Shown: positions 34,477 through 43,465, numbered from the stretch's first letter. The stretch: 64,000 nt of DNA from Granulicella sp. 5B5 (GCF_014083945.1 NZ_CP046444.1:1054001-1118000), one strand, 5' to 3'. Notes: generated by a model from the sequence alone, not told the origin. Numbers and translations: made by a program.

Positions 34477-35226
34477 ATGCGAACCGCTCTCCAACTCGCC
34501 GCCGCTCTCCTACTCACAGCAGCCAGCGTCCGCGCGCAGGTCAGTAACCCCGACAACCTCGTCGCCCCGCCACCACAGCCGCCGCAACACATTCACCCGC
34601 AGGTCACCGACGACCTGCAATGGCTCTGGCCCTTCACGCGGCCCGATCCCATCGGCCGCGCCTCTGACCTCCGCGTTGACTCCCGCTTTCAGGACATGCT
34701 TCACCGCGAGTTCAAGCAGCCGCAAGCCATGTGGGGCGTCGACCCGCAACATCGACCCGCACTCGCCACCATCATCCCCCTCTTCCTCTCGCAATACGGC
34801 GAAGTCACCACAAAGGACGCGCGCTACATCTCCATCGACGGCTGCGTGCCCAGCTTCTGTCCCTCCGCCGGCCTGCTCTGGATCGACCTCGGTCATCCCG
34901 AATCACACACCGGCCCGCTCATGGTCTTCGCCGCCACCATGTGGGTCGCAGAAGGCCGCGCCTCCAACCAACCCGGAGCCGCCTACACGCTCTGGCTCTT
35001 CTCTAACCACAACCTCGACCCCAACGCGCTACCGCTCGCTCTCACCACCGGCATCTCTGATTGGAGCGCCCGCCTCGCCGCCGCGCACCGCCTCGTCCCG
35101 CACGTCACCCAGGCCCTGCTCGTCGAACCCACCGGCTCCGCACAATCTCTCAACCCCAGCGCCGTCGGCGCCAACACACTACCGCCGCAAATCGATACCG
35201 TCACGCCCGCACCAACCGACAACTAG
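34477..35226 (+). CDS. Secreted protein of unknown function within the leu cluster
   Basis: Exported protein of 249 residues with a signal peptide at 1-20 (SVRAQ), then Pro-rich residues 30-42, and a globular part containing CVPSFC near residues 127-132, a potential disulfide or metal pair. No family is recognised. It sits between leuB and leuC, 71 bases after leuB and 30 bases before leuC, in the same direction, so it is probably co-transcribed although a periplasmic protein has no obvious role in leucine synthesis. Confidence 0.72.
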   Translation: MRTALQLAAALLLTAASVRAQVSNPDNLVAPPPQPPQHIHPQVTDDLQWLWPFTRPDPIGRASDLRVDSRFQDMLHREFKQPQAMWGVDPQHRPALATIIPLFLSQYGEVTTKDARYISIDGCVPSFCPSAGLLWIDLGHPESHTGPLMVFAATMWVAEGRASNQPGAAYTLWLFSNHNLDPNALPLALTTGISDWSARLAAAHRLVPHVTQALLVEPTGSAQSLNPSAVGANTLPPQIDTVTPAPTDN

Positions 35227-35256
35227 CACCGCAGCACCCGAACCACTACGAATCCT

Positions 35257-36681
35257 ATGAGCAACGCTACCGCACCCCGCACCCTCTTCGAAAAAGTCTG
35301 GCAGCAGCACGTCGTCACCGAGCCCGCTGGCGAGCCCACCATCCTCTACATCGACCTCCAGCTCGTCCACGAGGTCACTTCGCCGCAAGCCTTCGAGGGC
35401 CTGCGCATCGCGGGCCGCAAGCTCCGCCATCCCGAGCGCCACATCGCCACCGTCGATCACAACGTCCCCACCACATCCGTGCAGGACCGCCTCGTCATCG
35501 CTGACCAGATCGCCAACGCGCAGGTCAACGCGCTCCGCAAGAACTGCGCCGACTTCGGCATCGAGTTCTTCGACGTGCAGGACCGCTCGCAGGGCATCGT
35601 TCACATGATCGGCCCCGAACTCGGCGCCACCAAGCCCGGCATGACCATCGTCTGCGGCGACTCGCACACCAGCACCCACGGCGCATTCGGTGCGCTCGCC
35701 TTCGGCATCGGCACCAGCGAAGTTGAGCACGTCATGGCGACACAGACGCTGCCGCAGTCCAAGCCGAAAACCTTCCGCATCAACGTCGAAGGCGACCTGC
35801 CATTCGGCGTCACCGCCAAGGACATCATCCTCGACATCATCGGCCGCATCGGCACCGACGGCGCCACCGGCCACGTCATCGAGTACTCTGGCACCGCCAT
35901 CCGCGCCCTCTCCATGGAAGGCCGCATGACCATCTGCAATATGAGCATCGAAGCAGGCGCCCGCGCCGGCATGATCGCTCCCGACGAAACCACCTTCGCC
36001 TACCTCAAGGGCCGCCGCTTCTCGCCGAAGGACGCAGCATGGGATGAGGCAGTCGCGCACTGGCGCACGCTCCCCACCGACCCCGGCGCGACCTTCGACC
36101 GCGAGATGACCATCGACGCAACGAAACTCGCACCCAGCGTCACCTGGGGCACCTCCCCCGGCATGGTCACCACCATCGACGGCACCGTGCCCACACTCGA
36201 CACTGCCGCCACCGACGCCGACCGCAAGAGCTTCACACGCGCCTACGAGTACATGGGGCTGCAACCCGGCCTCAAGGTCGAGGACATCCAGATCGACGCC
36301 GTCTTCCTCGGCTCCTGCACCAACGGCCGCATCGAAGACCTCCGCGCCGCCGCCAGCATCGTCAAAGGCCACAAGGTAGCGACCACCGTCCGCGCAATGG
36401 TCGTCCCCGGCTCACAGGTCGTCAAGAAGCAGGCTGAAGAAGAAGGCCTAGACCTCGTCTTCAAGTCCGCGGGCTTCGAGTGGCGCGAACCCGGCTGCAG
36501 CATGTGCCTCGGCATGAACCCCGACATCCTCTCACCCGGCGAGCGCTGCGCGTCTACCTCGAACCGCAACTTCGAAGGGCGCCAAGGCCGCGGTGGCCGC
36601 ACCCATCTGCTCTCACCCGAGATGGCCGCAGCCGCAGCCATCACCGGCCACCTCACCGACGTTCGCAACTGGAAGTCCTAA
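35257..36681 (+). CDS. leuC: 3-isopropylmalate dehydratase large subunit
   Basis: Aconitase-family subunit that isomerises 2- to 3-isopropylmalate with LeuD. The three [4Fe-4S] cysteines are present in GSCTNGR (near 350) and [10 protein letters not shown] (near 413-422); substrate motifs [20 protein letters not shown] and DRLVIADQ are intact. 474 residues, normal. Preceded by the unknown secreted gene and followed by leuD after a class D repeat, in the order large subunit then small subunit. Confidence 0.97.
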   Translation: MSNATAPRTLFEKVWQQHVVTEPAGEPTILYIDLQLVHEVTSPQAFEGLRIAGRKLRHPERHIATVDHNVPTTSVQDRLVIADQIANAQVNALRKNCADFGIEFFDVQDRSQGIVHMIGPELGATKPGMTIVCGDSHTSTHGAFGALAFGIGTSEVEHVMATQTLPQSKPKTFRINVEGDLPFGVTAKDIILDIIGRIGTDGATGHVIEYSGTAIRALSMEGRMTICNMSIEAGARAGMIAPDETTFAYLKGRRFSPKDAAWDEAVAHWRTLPTDPGATFDREMTIDATKLAPSVTWGTSPGMVTTIDGTVPTLDTAATDADRKSFTRAYEYMGLQPGLKVEDIQIDAVFLGSCTNGRIEDLRAAASIVKGHKVATTVRAMVVPGSQVVKKQAEEEGLDLVFKSAGFEWREPGCSMCLGMNPDILSPGERCASTSNRNFEGRQGRGGRTHLLSPEMAAAAAITGHLTDVRNWKS

Positions 36682-36689
36682 CGCACGAT

Positions 36690-36754
36690 CAGGTAGCCCG
36701 AGGCTTTAGCCTCGGGTCTCATAACCGCAGAAAGTTTTGGGGCTTTAGCCCCTA
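36690..36754. repeat. Class D double-hairpin repeat between leuC and leuD
   Basis: CAGGTAGCC, arms CCCGAGGC/GCCTCGGG with loop TTTA, GGTCTCATAACC, then second hairpin GGGGC-TTTA-GCCCC. Confidence 0.8.
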
Positions 36755-36794
36755 GGGTATGCCTTCACGGATGCCCGCACTACCGAGGATCATC

Positions 36795-37433
36795 ATGACG
36801 CCGATCAACATTCTCACCAGCACCGCCGCTCCGCTGCCGTTGCCCAACATCGACACCGACCAGATCATCCCCAAGCAGTTCCTCAAGCGCATTGAGCGCA
36901 CCGGCTACGGCGACTTCCTCTTCTACGACTGGCGCTACAACTTCGACGCGCAGGGCAACACCACCCCCAACCCCGACTTCATCCTCAACAAGCCCGAATA
37001 CAAGGGCTCCGAGATCCTCATCGCCGAGCGCAACTTCGCCTGCGGCAGCTCCCGCGAGCACGCTGCCTGGGCCATCAACCAGTACGGCTTCCGCGCCGTC
37101 ATCGCCCCCACCTTCGCCGACATCTTTTTCTCCAACGCCGGCAAGAACGGCATCATCCTCTGCCGCCTCACCGAAGATGAAGTCCAGACACTCCTCGCCC
37201 GCAGCACCGCGAACCCCAAGCACGAGATCACCATCAACCTCGAGCAGCAGACCGTCACAGACAACGAAGGTTTCTCCGCCCACTTCGACATCGACCCCTT
37301 CCGCAAGCATTGCCTCCTCAACGGCCTCGACGACATCGGCCTCACCCTGCTCCACGAAGACAAACTCAACACCTACGAAGCACGCCACAACGAAGAGTTC
37401 TGGTCAGCACCCAAATCCCAACCCGCAGCATAA
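36795..37433 (+). CDS. leuD: 3-isopropylmalate dehydratase small subunit
   Basis: Swivel domain partner of LeuC. Motifs: NIDTDQIIPKQFLKRIERTGYG near residues 17-38, the FACGSSREHAAWA loop (about 80-92), and ADIFFSNAGKNGIIL. 212 residues, normal. Start at ATG 36795 with GAGGA five bases upstream; an in-frame ATG at 36759 lies in the repeat-rich spacer and adds 12 atypical residues. Followed by ilvD after an 85-bp spacer containing a class E repeat. Confidence 0.96.
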   Translation: MTPINILTSTAAPLPLPNIDTDQIIPKQFLKRIERTGYGDFLFYDWRYNFDAQGNTTPNPDFILNKPEYKGSEILIAERNFACGSSREHAAWAINQYGFRAVIAPTFADIFFSNAGKNGIILCRLTEDEVQTLLARSTANPKHEITINLEQQTVTDNEGFSAHFDIDPFRKHCLLNGLDDIGLTLLHEDKLNTYEARHNEEFWSAPKSQPAA

Positions 37434-37437
37434 GACC

Positions 37438-37495
37438 GGTGCGAAACTTTGCGCTTTCCTTCGCGAACTTTGCGGGAACGCCTTTGCTTTTGCAC
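37438..37495. repeat. Class E repeat (TTTGCG-type)
   Basis: AAACTTTGCG ... CGCGAACTTTGCGGGAACGC between leuD and ilvD. Related stretches: 7512, 56008, 59175, 60165 and 63858. Confidence 0.6.
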
Positions 37496-37518
37496 TTGCT
37501 TCTAGAAAAGGAATGTAG

Positions 37519-39237
37519 ATGTCCACTCCCGGCAAGACAAACTCCGTCGTCCTCACTGAAGGCCCCAACCGCGCCGCAGCCCGCGCCATGCTCCGCGGCG
37601 TCGGCTTCACCAAAGAAGACCTCTCCAAGCCCATCATCGGCATCGCCAACACCTGGACCGAGGTCGGCCCCTGCAACTACCACCTCCGCGACGTCGCCGA
37701 GGCTGTCAAGGAAGGCGTCCGCGCCGCTGGCGGCACACCCATGGAGTTCAACACCGTCACCATCTCCGACGGTATCACCATGGGCACCGAAGGCATGAAG
37801 GCCTCGCTCATCTCCCGCGACCTCATCGCCGACAGCATCGAACTCGTCGCCCGCGGCAACGCCTTCGACGGCCTTGTCTGCATCGCCGGCTGCGACAAGA
37901 ACATGCCCGGCGCCATCATGGCCCTCGCCCGCCTCGACATCCCGGGGCTCATGCTCTACGGCGGTAGCATCGCTCCGGGGCACATGCACGTCGGCACCGA
38001 CGGCAAGACGCCCGAACCCGGCAGCAAGAAAGAGATCGACATCACCATCCAGCAGGTCTTCGAGGCTATCGGCGCACACGCCGCCGGCAAAATCTCCGAC
38101 GCGCAGCTCGAAGAGGCCGAGTCCACAGCCTGCCCCGGCGCCGGTGCCTGCGGCGGCCAGTTCACTGCGAACACGATGGCGATGGCCGGCGAGTTCCTCG
38201 GCATCTCTCCCATCCAACTCACCGGCGTCCCCGCCATGAGCCAGGAAAAACACGCCGCCTCCCGCGAAGCCGGCAAGCTCGTCATGGACCTCGCTCGCAG
38301 CGGCCTCAAGCCCTCGCAGATCATCACCCGCGAATCGCTCGAAGACGCTGTCTCCGCGGTCTGCGCCTCTGGCGGCAGCACCAACGCCGTGCTTCACCTC
38401 ATCGCCATCGCGCACGAGCTCAACATCCCACTCAACGTCGACGACTTCGACACCATCAGCGAGAAAACGCCCTTCATCTGCGACCTCCAGCCCGGCGGCA
38501 AGTACGTCGCCAAGGACTACCAGAACGCCGGCGGCTCGCGCCTGCTCGCGCAGCGCCTCGTCGAAAAAGGTCTGCTCCACGGCAACACACCCACCGTCAC
38601 CGGCAAGACCGTCCGCGAAGAAGCCACCACCGCCACCGAGACCAAGGACCAACAGATCATCCTCCCCTGGTCCGCTCCGCTCAAGAAGACCGGCGGCCTC
38701 GTCATCCTCAAGGGCAACCTCGCACCCGAAGGCTGCGTAGTCAAAGTCGCCGGCCACGAGCGCCTGCACCACACCGGCATCGCTCGCGTCTTCGACTCCG
38801 AAGACGCATGCTTCGCCGCCGTCGAGAGCGGCGAGATCAACCCCAACGACGTCCTCGTCATCCGCTACGAAGGCCCCCGCGGCGGCCCCGGCATGCGCGA
38901 GATGCTCGCCGTCACCGCCGCCATCAAAGGCATCCCCGAACTTTCTGAAACCGTCGCACTCCTCACCGACGGCCGTTTCAGCGGCGCCACCCGAGGCCTC
39001 ATGGCCGGCCACGTAGCTCCCGAAGCCCAACTCGGCGGCCCCATCGCTGCCGTCCACGAAGGCGACACCATCACCTTCGACATCCCCAACCGCAAGCTCA
39101 CCCTCAACATCAGCGACGAAGAGCTCGCCGCCCGTCTCAAAACCGTCAAGCCCCGCGAGATCCCTTACAAACGCGGCGTCTTTGCCAAGTATGCCAACAC
39201 CGTTTCAAGCGCCAGCAAGGGCGCAATCACCACTTAA
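37519..39237 (+). CDS. ilvD: Dihydroxy-acid dehydratase
   Basis: Dehydrates dihydroxy-acids to the 2-oxo acid precursors of valine and isoleucine, with an iron-sulfur cluster. Cluster cysteines are seen in GCDKNMPGA (near 120) and TACPGAGACGGQFTANTMAM (near 190-210); further motifs GGSTNAVLHL and GRFSGATRG are intact. 572 residues, normal. AAAGGAATGTAG precedes the ATG. It follows leuD by 85 bases and precedes an unknown 93-residue gene by 15 bases, so all are likely one unit. Confidence 0.97.
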   Translation: MSTPGKTNSVVLTEGPNRAAARAMLRGVGFTKEDLSKPIIGIANTWTEVGPCNYHLRDVAEAVKEGVRAAGGTPMEFNTVTISDGITMGTEGMKASLISRDLIADSIELVARGNAFDGLVCIAGCDKNMPGAIMALARLDIPGLMLYGGSIAPGHMHVGTDGKTPEPGSKKEIDITIQQVFEAIGAHAAGKISDAQLEEAESTACPGAGACGGQFTANTMAMAGEFLGISPIQLTGVPAMSQEKHAASREAGKLVMDLARSGLKPSQIITRESLEDAVSAVCASGGSTNAVLHLIAIAHELNIPLNVDDFDTISEKTPFICDLQPGGKYVAKDYQNAGGSRLLAQRLVEKGLLHGNTPTVTGKTVREEATTATETKDQQIILPWSAPLKKTGGLVILKGNLAPEGCVVKVAGHERLHHTGIARVFDSEDACFAAVESGEINPNDVLVIRYEGPRGGPGMREMLAVTAAIKGIPELSETVALLTDGRFSGATRGLMAGHVAPEAQLGGPIAAVHEGDTITFDIPNRKLTLNISDEELAARLKTVKPREIPYKRGVFAKYANTVSSASKGAITT

Positions 39238-39252
39238 AGGAAGCGAAAAATT

Positions 39253-39534
39253 ATGGCACTCACAGGACTAGGCTTTCGAGAAACACGCGTATGGCGCGCC
39301 AGCGACGACGGTCACTTCTACATCTTCGAATGCTTCGAGCACATATCCGGAGGCGGGTTTGTATGCCCATATGCCTCCGTGCATCGCAACTGGAATTTCA
39401 TGAGCCAGCACATAGAGGATGTCCAGCTTCGCCACAAAGTCTTCACCGAGCTCACCAACCCTCATGCAAAGGTCTACGCCACGCTCGAAGAGGCCATCGA
39501 CAACTTTGATCTGAGCCAGGCATTCGACGGATAA
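39253..39534 (+). CDS. Unknown 93-residue protein between ilvD and ilvB
   Basis: Small soluble protein, 15 bases after ilvD. Predicted alpha/beta fold; the N-terminal half is aromatic (VWRASDDGHFYIFECFEHI), with two Cys (about 27 and 38), and the C-terminal half is helical (VYATLEEAIDNFDLSQ). No family recognised and no transmembrane segment. AAAGGA lies 11 bases before the ATG. Composition is less GC-rich than the flanking ilv genes, suggesting insertion of a foreign gene into the operon. Function unknown. Confidence 0.75.
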   Translation: MALTGLGFRETRVWRASDDGHFYIFECFEHISGGGFVCPYASVHRNWNFMSQHIEDVQLRHKVFTELTNPHAKVYATLEEAIDNFDLSQAFDG

Positions 39535-39597
39535 CGCAATCCACTTCAGCCGGCCGAACAGAAACTCGCAGCTATCCGACACACTCGGAGGAACCAT

Positions 39598-41439
39598 ATG
39601 ACGAACGCGAACCAACACCCCACACTCACCGGAGCCGAGATCCTCTGGGCCTCGCTCGCCGGCGAAGGCACCACCACCGTCTTCGGCTACCCCGGCGGCG
39701 CGATCCTACCCATCTATGATGCGCTGAGAAAGTTCCCGACGATCCACCACGTCCTCGTCCGCCACGAGCAGGGCGCATCGCACATGGCGGACGGTTACGC
39801 CCGCGCCAGCGGCCGCGTAGGCGTCTGTATGGCGACCTCCGGCCCCGGTGCCACCAACCTCGTCACCGGCCTCGCCACCGCCATGCTCGACAGCATCCCC
39901 ATGGTCGCCATCACCGGTCAGGTCTCGTCGAAGGTCCTCGGCTCCGACGCCTTCCAGGAAGTCGACATCACCGGCATCACACTGCCCGTCACCAAGCACA
40001 ACTTCCTCGTCACGCGCGCCGAGGACATCGCCCCGGCCATCCGCGAGGCCTTCCAGATCGCCCGCAGCGGCCGCCCCGGCCCCGTCCTCGTCGACATCAC
40101 CAAAGACGCGCAGCAGGCCACCGCCGTCTACGACTTCGACGCCGCTGCGCCGCCCGCCTACCGCCCGCACCCCATGCTGCACAAGCAGCTCCACGCCGAC
40201 TCGCCTTCGATCAAGCAGGCACTCGAGCTCATCCTCGCCGCGAAAAAACCAGTCATCCTCGCCGGCCACGGCATCGTCGAATCCGGCGCTGAGCGCGAGG
40301 TAATCGCCTTCGCCGAAGCCCTGCAGATCCCCATCGCCAGCACACTTCTCGGCCTCGGCGCTGTCCCCGCGGCACACCCCCTGCAGCTCGGCATGATGGG
40401 CATGCACGGCGAGTCGTGGGTCAACAACGCCATCCAGCAGGCCGACCTCCTGCTCGCCTTCGGCATGCGCTTCGACGACCGTGTCACCGGCAACCTCGCC
40501 AGCTACTCACCCAACTCGAAGAAGATCCACATCGAAATCGACCCCTCCGAGATCAACAAGAACGTCCGCGTAGACGTCTCCCTCATCGGCGACCTCAAGC
40601 AGGTCCTCAACATCCTCCTGCCCCAAATAGCCCGTCATTCTGAGTGGAGCGCCGCGAAGTCGAAGAACCCCGAAGGCGTTCGCCCCGCCACGACCGCGCA
40701 AACCTTTTCAACCACCGCTTCGCCTTGGCTCTCCGAGATCAACAAATCCAAAGGCTCCGCCGCCGTCCGCGACATCATCAATCTTCCCGACAATGGCCAC
40801 CTCTACGCCGCGCACGTCATCCACGACATCTGGCGCGAGGCCCAGGCCGCAGGCCGCCTCGAAAACACGATCATCGTCACCGACGTAGGCCAGCACCAGA
40901 TGTGGGAAGCGCAATACTTCAAGCACGAGTCCCCACGTTCGCTCGTCACCTCCGGCGGCCTCGGCACCATGGGTTTCGCGCTGCCCGCAGCCATCGGCGC
41001 AAAAGCCGCGCAGCCGCACAAGGATGTCTGGGTCATCGCCGGCGACGGCGGCTTTCAGATGACCGCCGCCGAGCTCTCCACCATCCAGCAGGAGGGCCTC
41101 GCCATCAACATCGCCGTCATCAACAACGGCTTCCTCGGCATGGTCCGCCAATGGCAGGAGACCTTCTACGACAAGAACTACTCCGCCTCGCCCATCCTCT
41201 CGCCGGACTTCGTCATGCTCGCCGCCGCCCACGGCATCGCGGGCGCCAGCGTCAGCAAGCGCAGCGACGTCATCCCGACCGTCACCAAAGCCCGCACCAG
41301 CGGCAAACCCTTCCTCATCAACTTCCAGGTAGAAAAAGAAGACGGCGTCTACCCCATGATCGCCCCCGGCGCCGCCCTCCACGAAATGGTCCGCCGCCCA
41401 ACCCACGACCCGCTCCTCGAAACCGCGGAGGATGAATAG
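39598..41439 (+). CDS. ilvB: Acetolactate synthase large subunit, with a repeat-derived insertion
   Basis: ThDP- and FAD-dependent catalytic subunit of acetohydroxyacid synthase, first shared step of branched-chain synthesis. The N-terminal ThDP domain shows FGYPGGAILPIYDAL, the catalytic Glu in LVRHEQGASHMADGYARA, then the central FAD-binding domain and the C-terminal ThDP motif (GDGGFQMTAAELSTI ... NNGFLGMVRQWQ). Residues about 345-378, between the central and C-terminal domains, are an insertion (ARHSEWSAAKSKNPEG ...) whose DNA at 40633-40673 reads like a dispersed palindromic repeat of the GTCATTCTGAG type, in frame. 613 residues. GGAGGA precedes the ATG. Confidence 0.95.
   Translation: MTNANQHPTLTGAEILWASLAGEGTTTVFGYPGGAILPIYDALRKFPTIHHVLVRHEQGASHMADGYARASGRVGVCMATSGPGATNLVTGLATAMLDSIPMVAITGQVSSKVLGSDAFQEVDITGITLPVTKHNFLVTRAEDIAPAIREAFQIARSGRPGPVLVDITKDAQQATAVYDFDAAAPPAYRPHPMLHKQLHADSPSIKQALELILAAKKPVILAGHGIVESGAEREVIAFAEALQIPIASTLLGLGAVPAAHPLQLGMMGMHGESWVNNAIQQADLLLAFGMRFDDRVTGNLASYSPNSKKIHIEIDPSEINKNVRVDVSLIGDLKQVLNILLPQIARHSEWSAAKSKNPEGVRPATTAQTFSTTASPWLSEINKSKGSAAVRDIINLPDNGHLYAAHVIHDIWREAQAAGRLENTIIVTDVGQHQMWEAQYFKHESPRSLVTSGGLGTMGFALPAAIGAKAAQPHKDVWVIAGDGGFQMTAAELSTIQQEGLAINIAVINNGFLGMVRQWQETFYDKNYSASPILSPDFVMLAAAHGIAGASVSKRSDVIPTVTKARTSGKPFLINFQVEKEDGVYPMIAPGAALHEMVRRPTHDPLLETAEDE
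40633..40673. repeat. Repeat-like palindromic sequence inside ilvB
   Basis: CGTCATTCTGAGTGGAGC ... GCGAAGTCGAAGAACCCCG has the GTCATTC start and GAA(C)CCC end of REP-type elements, related to class B in this window. It has no stop codon in the ilvB frame. Confidence 0.55.
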
Positions 41440-41547
41440 ATGATGCGGGAACGTCGAAAGAACAATCGACTTCAGCGCAAGACGGGCACATGCCCATTCT
41501 CTGTCCTGCTCAATGAGACACCTGAAACGTGTCCCATCACGTTCGGC

Positions 41548-42203
41548 AAAGCGCCGAAGGCGCGTCCTATACCAGCCTGGGGCGTAGCCCCAGGTACGCC
41601 CGCCATAACGGACAGAGGGCTGAAAGCCCGATCTATCCCAGCCTCAGTCCCAAAGGTAACGCTCGTCGAATTCCATCCTGTATTTCCCAAGGAACGCACG
41701 AAACTCATCCTGAAACGTCTGCTTCTTGTGGTGCGACTCCTGCGTATCAATGTAATGAATCAACGCATTCAAATCGGACGGGCCAACAGAGAACGCGCCG
41801 TACCCGCGTTGCCACGCAAACTTCGTCAGCTTCGGAGACTGGCTCTTCAACCACTTAGACGAGGACGCTTTGAGTTCCGCAACCAAATCCGAAACATTCG
41901 CGGTGCGGGACAGGCGAATGGCGAGATGAACATGATCGCCAACACCTCCAACCCGAAAACATTCGCATTGGTTATTCCGAATAACAGTCGCAAGGTACGC
42001 ATAAAGATCGGGCCGTACATCCACATCAAGAACGGGGACGCGGTCCTTCGTACTGAAGATCACATGGACGAGCAGGAACGCAAGCGATTGAGCCATTGCG
42101 GAGAGTATAGATCGGACTTTCAGCCCTCTCGTATGCGCTTGACCTCTTTCCTAGGGCTGGGGCTCCGTCTCAGGCTGGTATCGAACGCGCTTCCAGCGCT
42201 TTT
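41548..42203. mobile_element. REP-associated transposase element with long inverted arms
   Basis: About 656 bp: the transposase gene sits between left arm (41548-41638) and right arm (42105-42203), which are inverted repeats of each other. Inner parts match at 22 of 24 positions (GAGGGCTGAAAG(C/T)CCGATCTAT, 41615-41638 with 42105-42128). Outer parts share GCGC...GGCGCGT, ATACCAGCCTG and AGCCCCAG. Each arm folds into small hairpins such as CTGGGGC-GTA-GCCCCAG. It separates ilvB from ilvN. Confidence 0.7.
41644..42096 (-). CDS. IS200/IS605-type HUH transposase (REP-associated tyrosine transposase-like)
   Basis: Y1 transposase of 150 residues. The HUH metal site is GDHVHLAI with His55 and His57, and the likely catalytic tyrosine is Tyr115 in the IHYIDTQESHH helix. 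FAWQRGYGAFSVGPSD and the C-terminal YRMEFDERYLWD are typical of the small transposases found across Acidobacteria. No accessory TnpB is present. Inverted repeat arms lie five to ten bases outside both ends of the gene, the layout of REP-associated (domesticated) transposases rather than of an ordinary insertion sequence. It may have spread the dispersed repeats of this genome; this is inference. Confidence 0.88.
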   Translation of the reverse strand: MAQSLAFLLVHVIFSTKDRVPVLDVDVRPDLYAYLATVIRNNQCECFRVGGVGDHVHLAIRLSRTANVSDLVAELKASSSKWLKSQSPKLTKFAWQRGYGAFSVGPSDLNALIHYIDTQESHHKKQTFQDEFRAFLGKYRMEFDERYLWD

Positions 42204-42714
42204 AGCCTGCACCCTTTTCATCTGCACATTCTCACTCCTCGGCTGCAACTCTGTCCCTAAACCCGCCACCACTTCAACGCCTGTGACCGCCACCGCGCAA
42301 ACCTACCCCGCACACCCCACCACATCACCACCACCCTTCAAGCTCTTCCACCAGACCAAAGACTCCATCACCCTCGTCACCGGCGACGACGCAACCGACG
42401 ACCAAATCGAAGCCATCGTCTGGCAGCTCCATGACGCCGCACAAACTCACACCTTCAACAAGCTCCACATCCCGCAAAAGTTCATCGACGACCGCGACCC
42501 CATCGTCTTCTTCCACATCTATCGCGGCTCCAAATGCGCCGCTGAAAAATACGCCGCTGGAGACCCACCCTGCGGTGGCAGCTACCACGCCGCCGGCGAC
42601 TACACCCTCGGCAGCTTCAAGAACCCCAACCGCGACGACGGCGTCCTCCTCCACGACGAAGACCATCAGGTCGAACTCTGGAACGCCGACGCCGCATCCA
42701 CTGGTCCGCACTAG
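42133..42714 (+). CDS. Putative lipoprotein of unknown function
   Basis: 193-residue reading frame with a type II signal: hydrophobic LPALLACTLFICTFSLLG followed by the lipobox Cys38. The mature part begins Ser/Thr/Pro-rich and continues into a small domain (DQIEAIVWQLHDAAQTHTFNKLHIPQ, IVFFHIYRGSKCA). No family recognised. The only available start codon, ATG 42133, lies inside the right arm of the transposase element, so the native start may have been replaced when the element inserted. It is followed by a CCC heptad repeat and ilvN. Confidence 0.55.
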   Translation: MRLTSFLGLGLRLRLVSNALPALLACTLFICTFSLLGCNSVPKPATTSTPVTATAQTYPAHPTTSPPPFKLFHQTKDSITLVTGDDATDDQIEAIVWQLHDAAQTHTFNKLHIPQKFIDDRDPIVFFHIYRGSKCAAEKYAAGDPPCGGSYHAAGDYTLGSFKNPNRDDGVLLHDEDHQVELWNADAASTGPH

Positions 42715-42745
42715 CGCTCTGTCACTTCGCGGGGAATCCGTTTAT

Positions 42746-42776
42746 CTATTCCCTGCTCCCTATTCCCTACTCCCTG
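42746..42776 (+). repeat. Heptad CCC repeat with G-quadruplex potential, copy 2
   Basis: Four CCC tracts at 42751, 42758, 42765 and 42772 with four-base loops, ending eight bases before the ilvN ATG. Its end also supplies the GAGG that may serve as ribosome site. Confidence 0.8.
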
Positions 42777-42783
42777 AGGCTTT

Positions 42784-43404
42784 ATGCTCCACACCTTCGT
42801 AGCCCTCGTTCAAGACAAACCCGGCGTGCTCACCCGCGTCGCCTCGCTCTTCCGCCGACTCAGCATCAACATCGTCTCGCTCACCGTCGGCGAGTCCGAA
42901 CGTCCCGACACCTCGCGCATGACCATCGTCTGCGAGGCCCCCGAAAACGCAGCGCACCGCATCCGCGCCTCGCTCTATAAGCTTGAAACCACCGTGCACG
43001 TCGATGAGCTCAATCGTTCCGAAGCCGTCATCCGCGAACTCTGCCTCATCAAGGTCCAGGTCGGCCCGGACTCCCCGCACGGCCTCCACTCGCGCTCCCA
43101 GGTCTTCGAGCTCGCACAGGTCTTCCGCGCCCGCGTTGTCGACCTCGCACCCGAGTCCATCATGCTGGAGATGACCGGCAGCGCCTCCAAAATCGAAGGC
43201 CTCATCCAGGTCCTCGGCGAATCCAATTACACCATCCTCGAGGTCTCGCGCACCGGCCGCATGGCCATGCGCCGCGGTCACCACACCAGCCGCGTCCTCA
43301 AGGCGCTCGGCAGCCCCACCTCGCTGCCGCCAGCACACTTTCCCACCCTCGACCCCGACGCTCTCAACGAGGAAGACATCCTTCCCAGCGAGTTCGACGA
43401 TTAG
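42784..43404 (+). CDS. ilvN: Acetolactate synthase small subunit
   Basis: Regulatory subunit of acetohydroxyacid synthase carrying an N-terminal ACT domain (TFVALVQDKPGVLTRVASLFRRLSINIVSLTVG, residues 4-37) and a C-terminal ACT-like domain (SKIEGLIQVLGESNYTILEVSRTG); it binds valine and activates IlvB. 206 residues, with a Glu/Asp-rich tail. Usually ilvN follows ilvB within a few bases; here 1.3 kb with a transposase element and a lipoprotein gene intervenes. GAGG lies four bases before the ATG. Confidence 0.94.
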   Translation: MLHTFVALVQDKPGVLTRVASLFRRLSINIVSLTVGESERPDTSRMTIVCEAPENAAHRIRASLYKLETTVHVDELNRSEAVIRELCLIKVQVGPDSPHGLHSRSQVFELAQVFRARVVDLAPESIMLEMTGSASKIEGLIQVLGESNYTILEVSRTGRMAMRRGHHTSRVLKALGSPTSLPPAHFPTLDPDALNEEDILPSEFDD

Positions 43405-43437
43405 TTTTTGCTCTTGCTTTTCTTGTTGTCATTCCGG

Positions 43438-43465
43438 GCGTAGCGAGGAACCTGCTTCCTGCTCG
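43438..43465. repeat. Dispersed hairpin repeat, class B copy
   Basis: GTCATTCCGGGCGTAGCGAG followed by GAACCTGC, in the ilvN-ilvC spacer. Confidence 0.65.

Noticed and set aside
41440-42714. Single 424-codon ORF from the ilvB stop to the lipoprotein end
   Set aside because: It reads antisense through the transposase and both arms; only its end from about 42133 has protein-like features.
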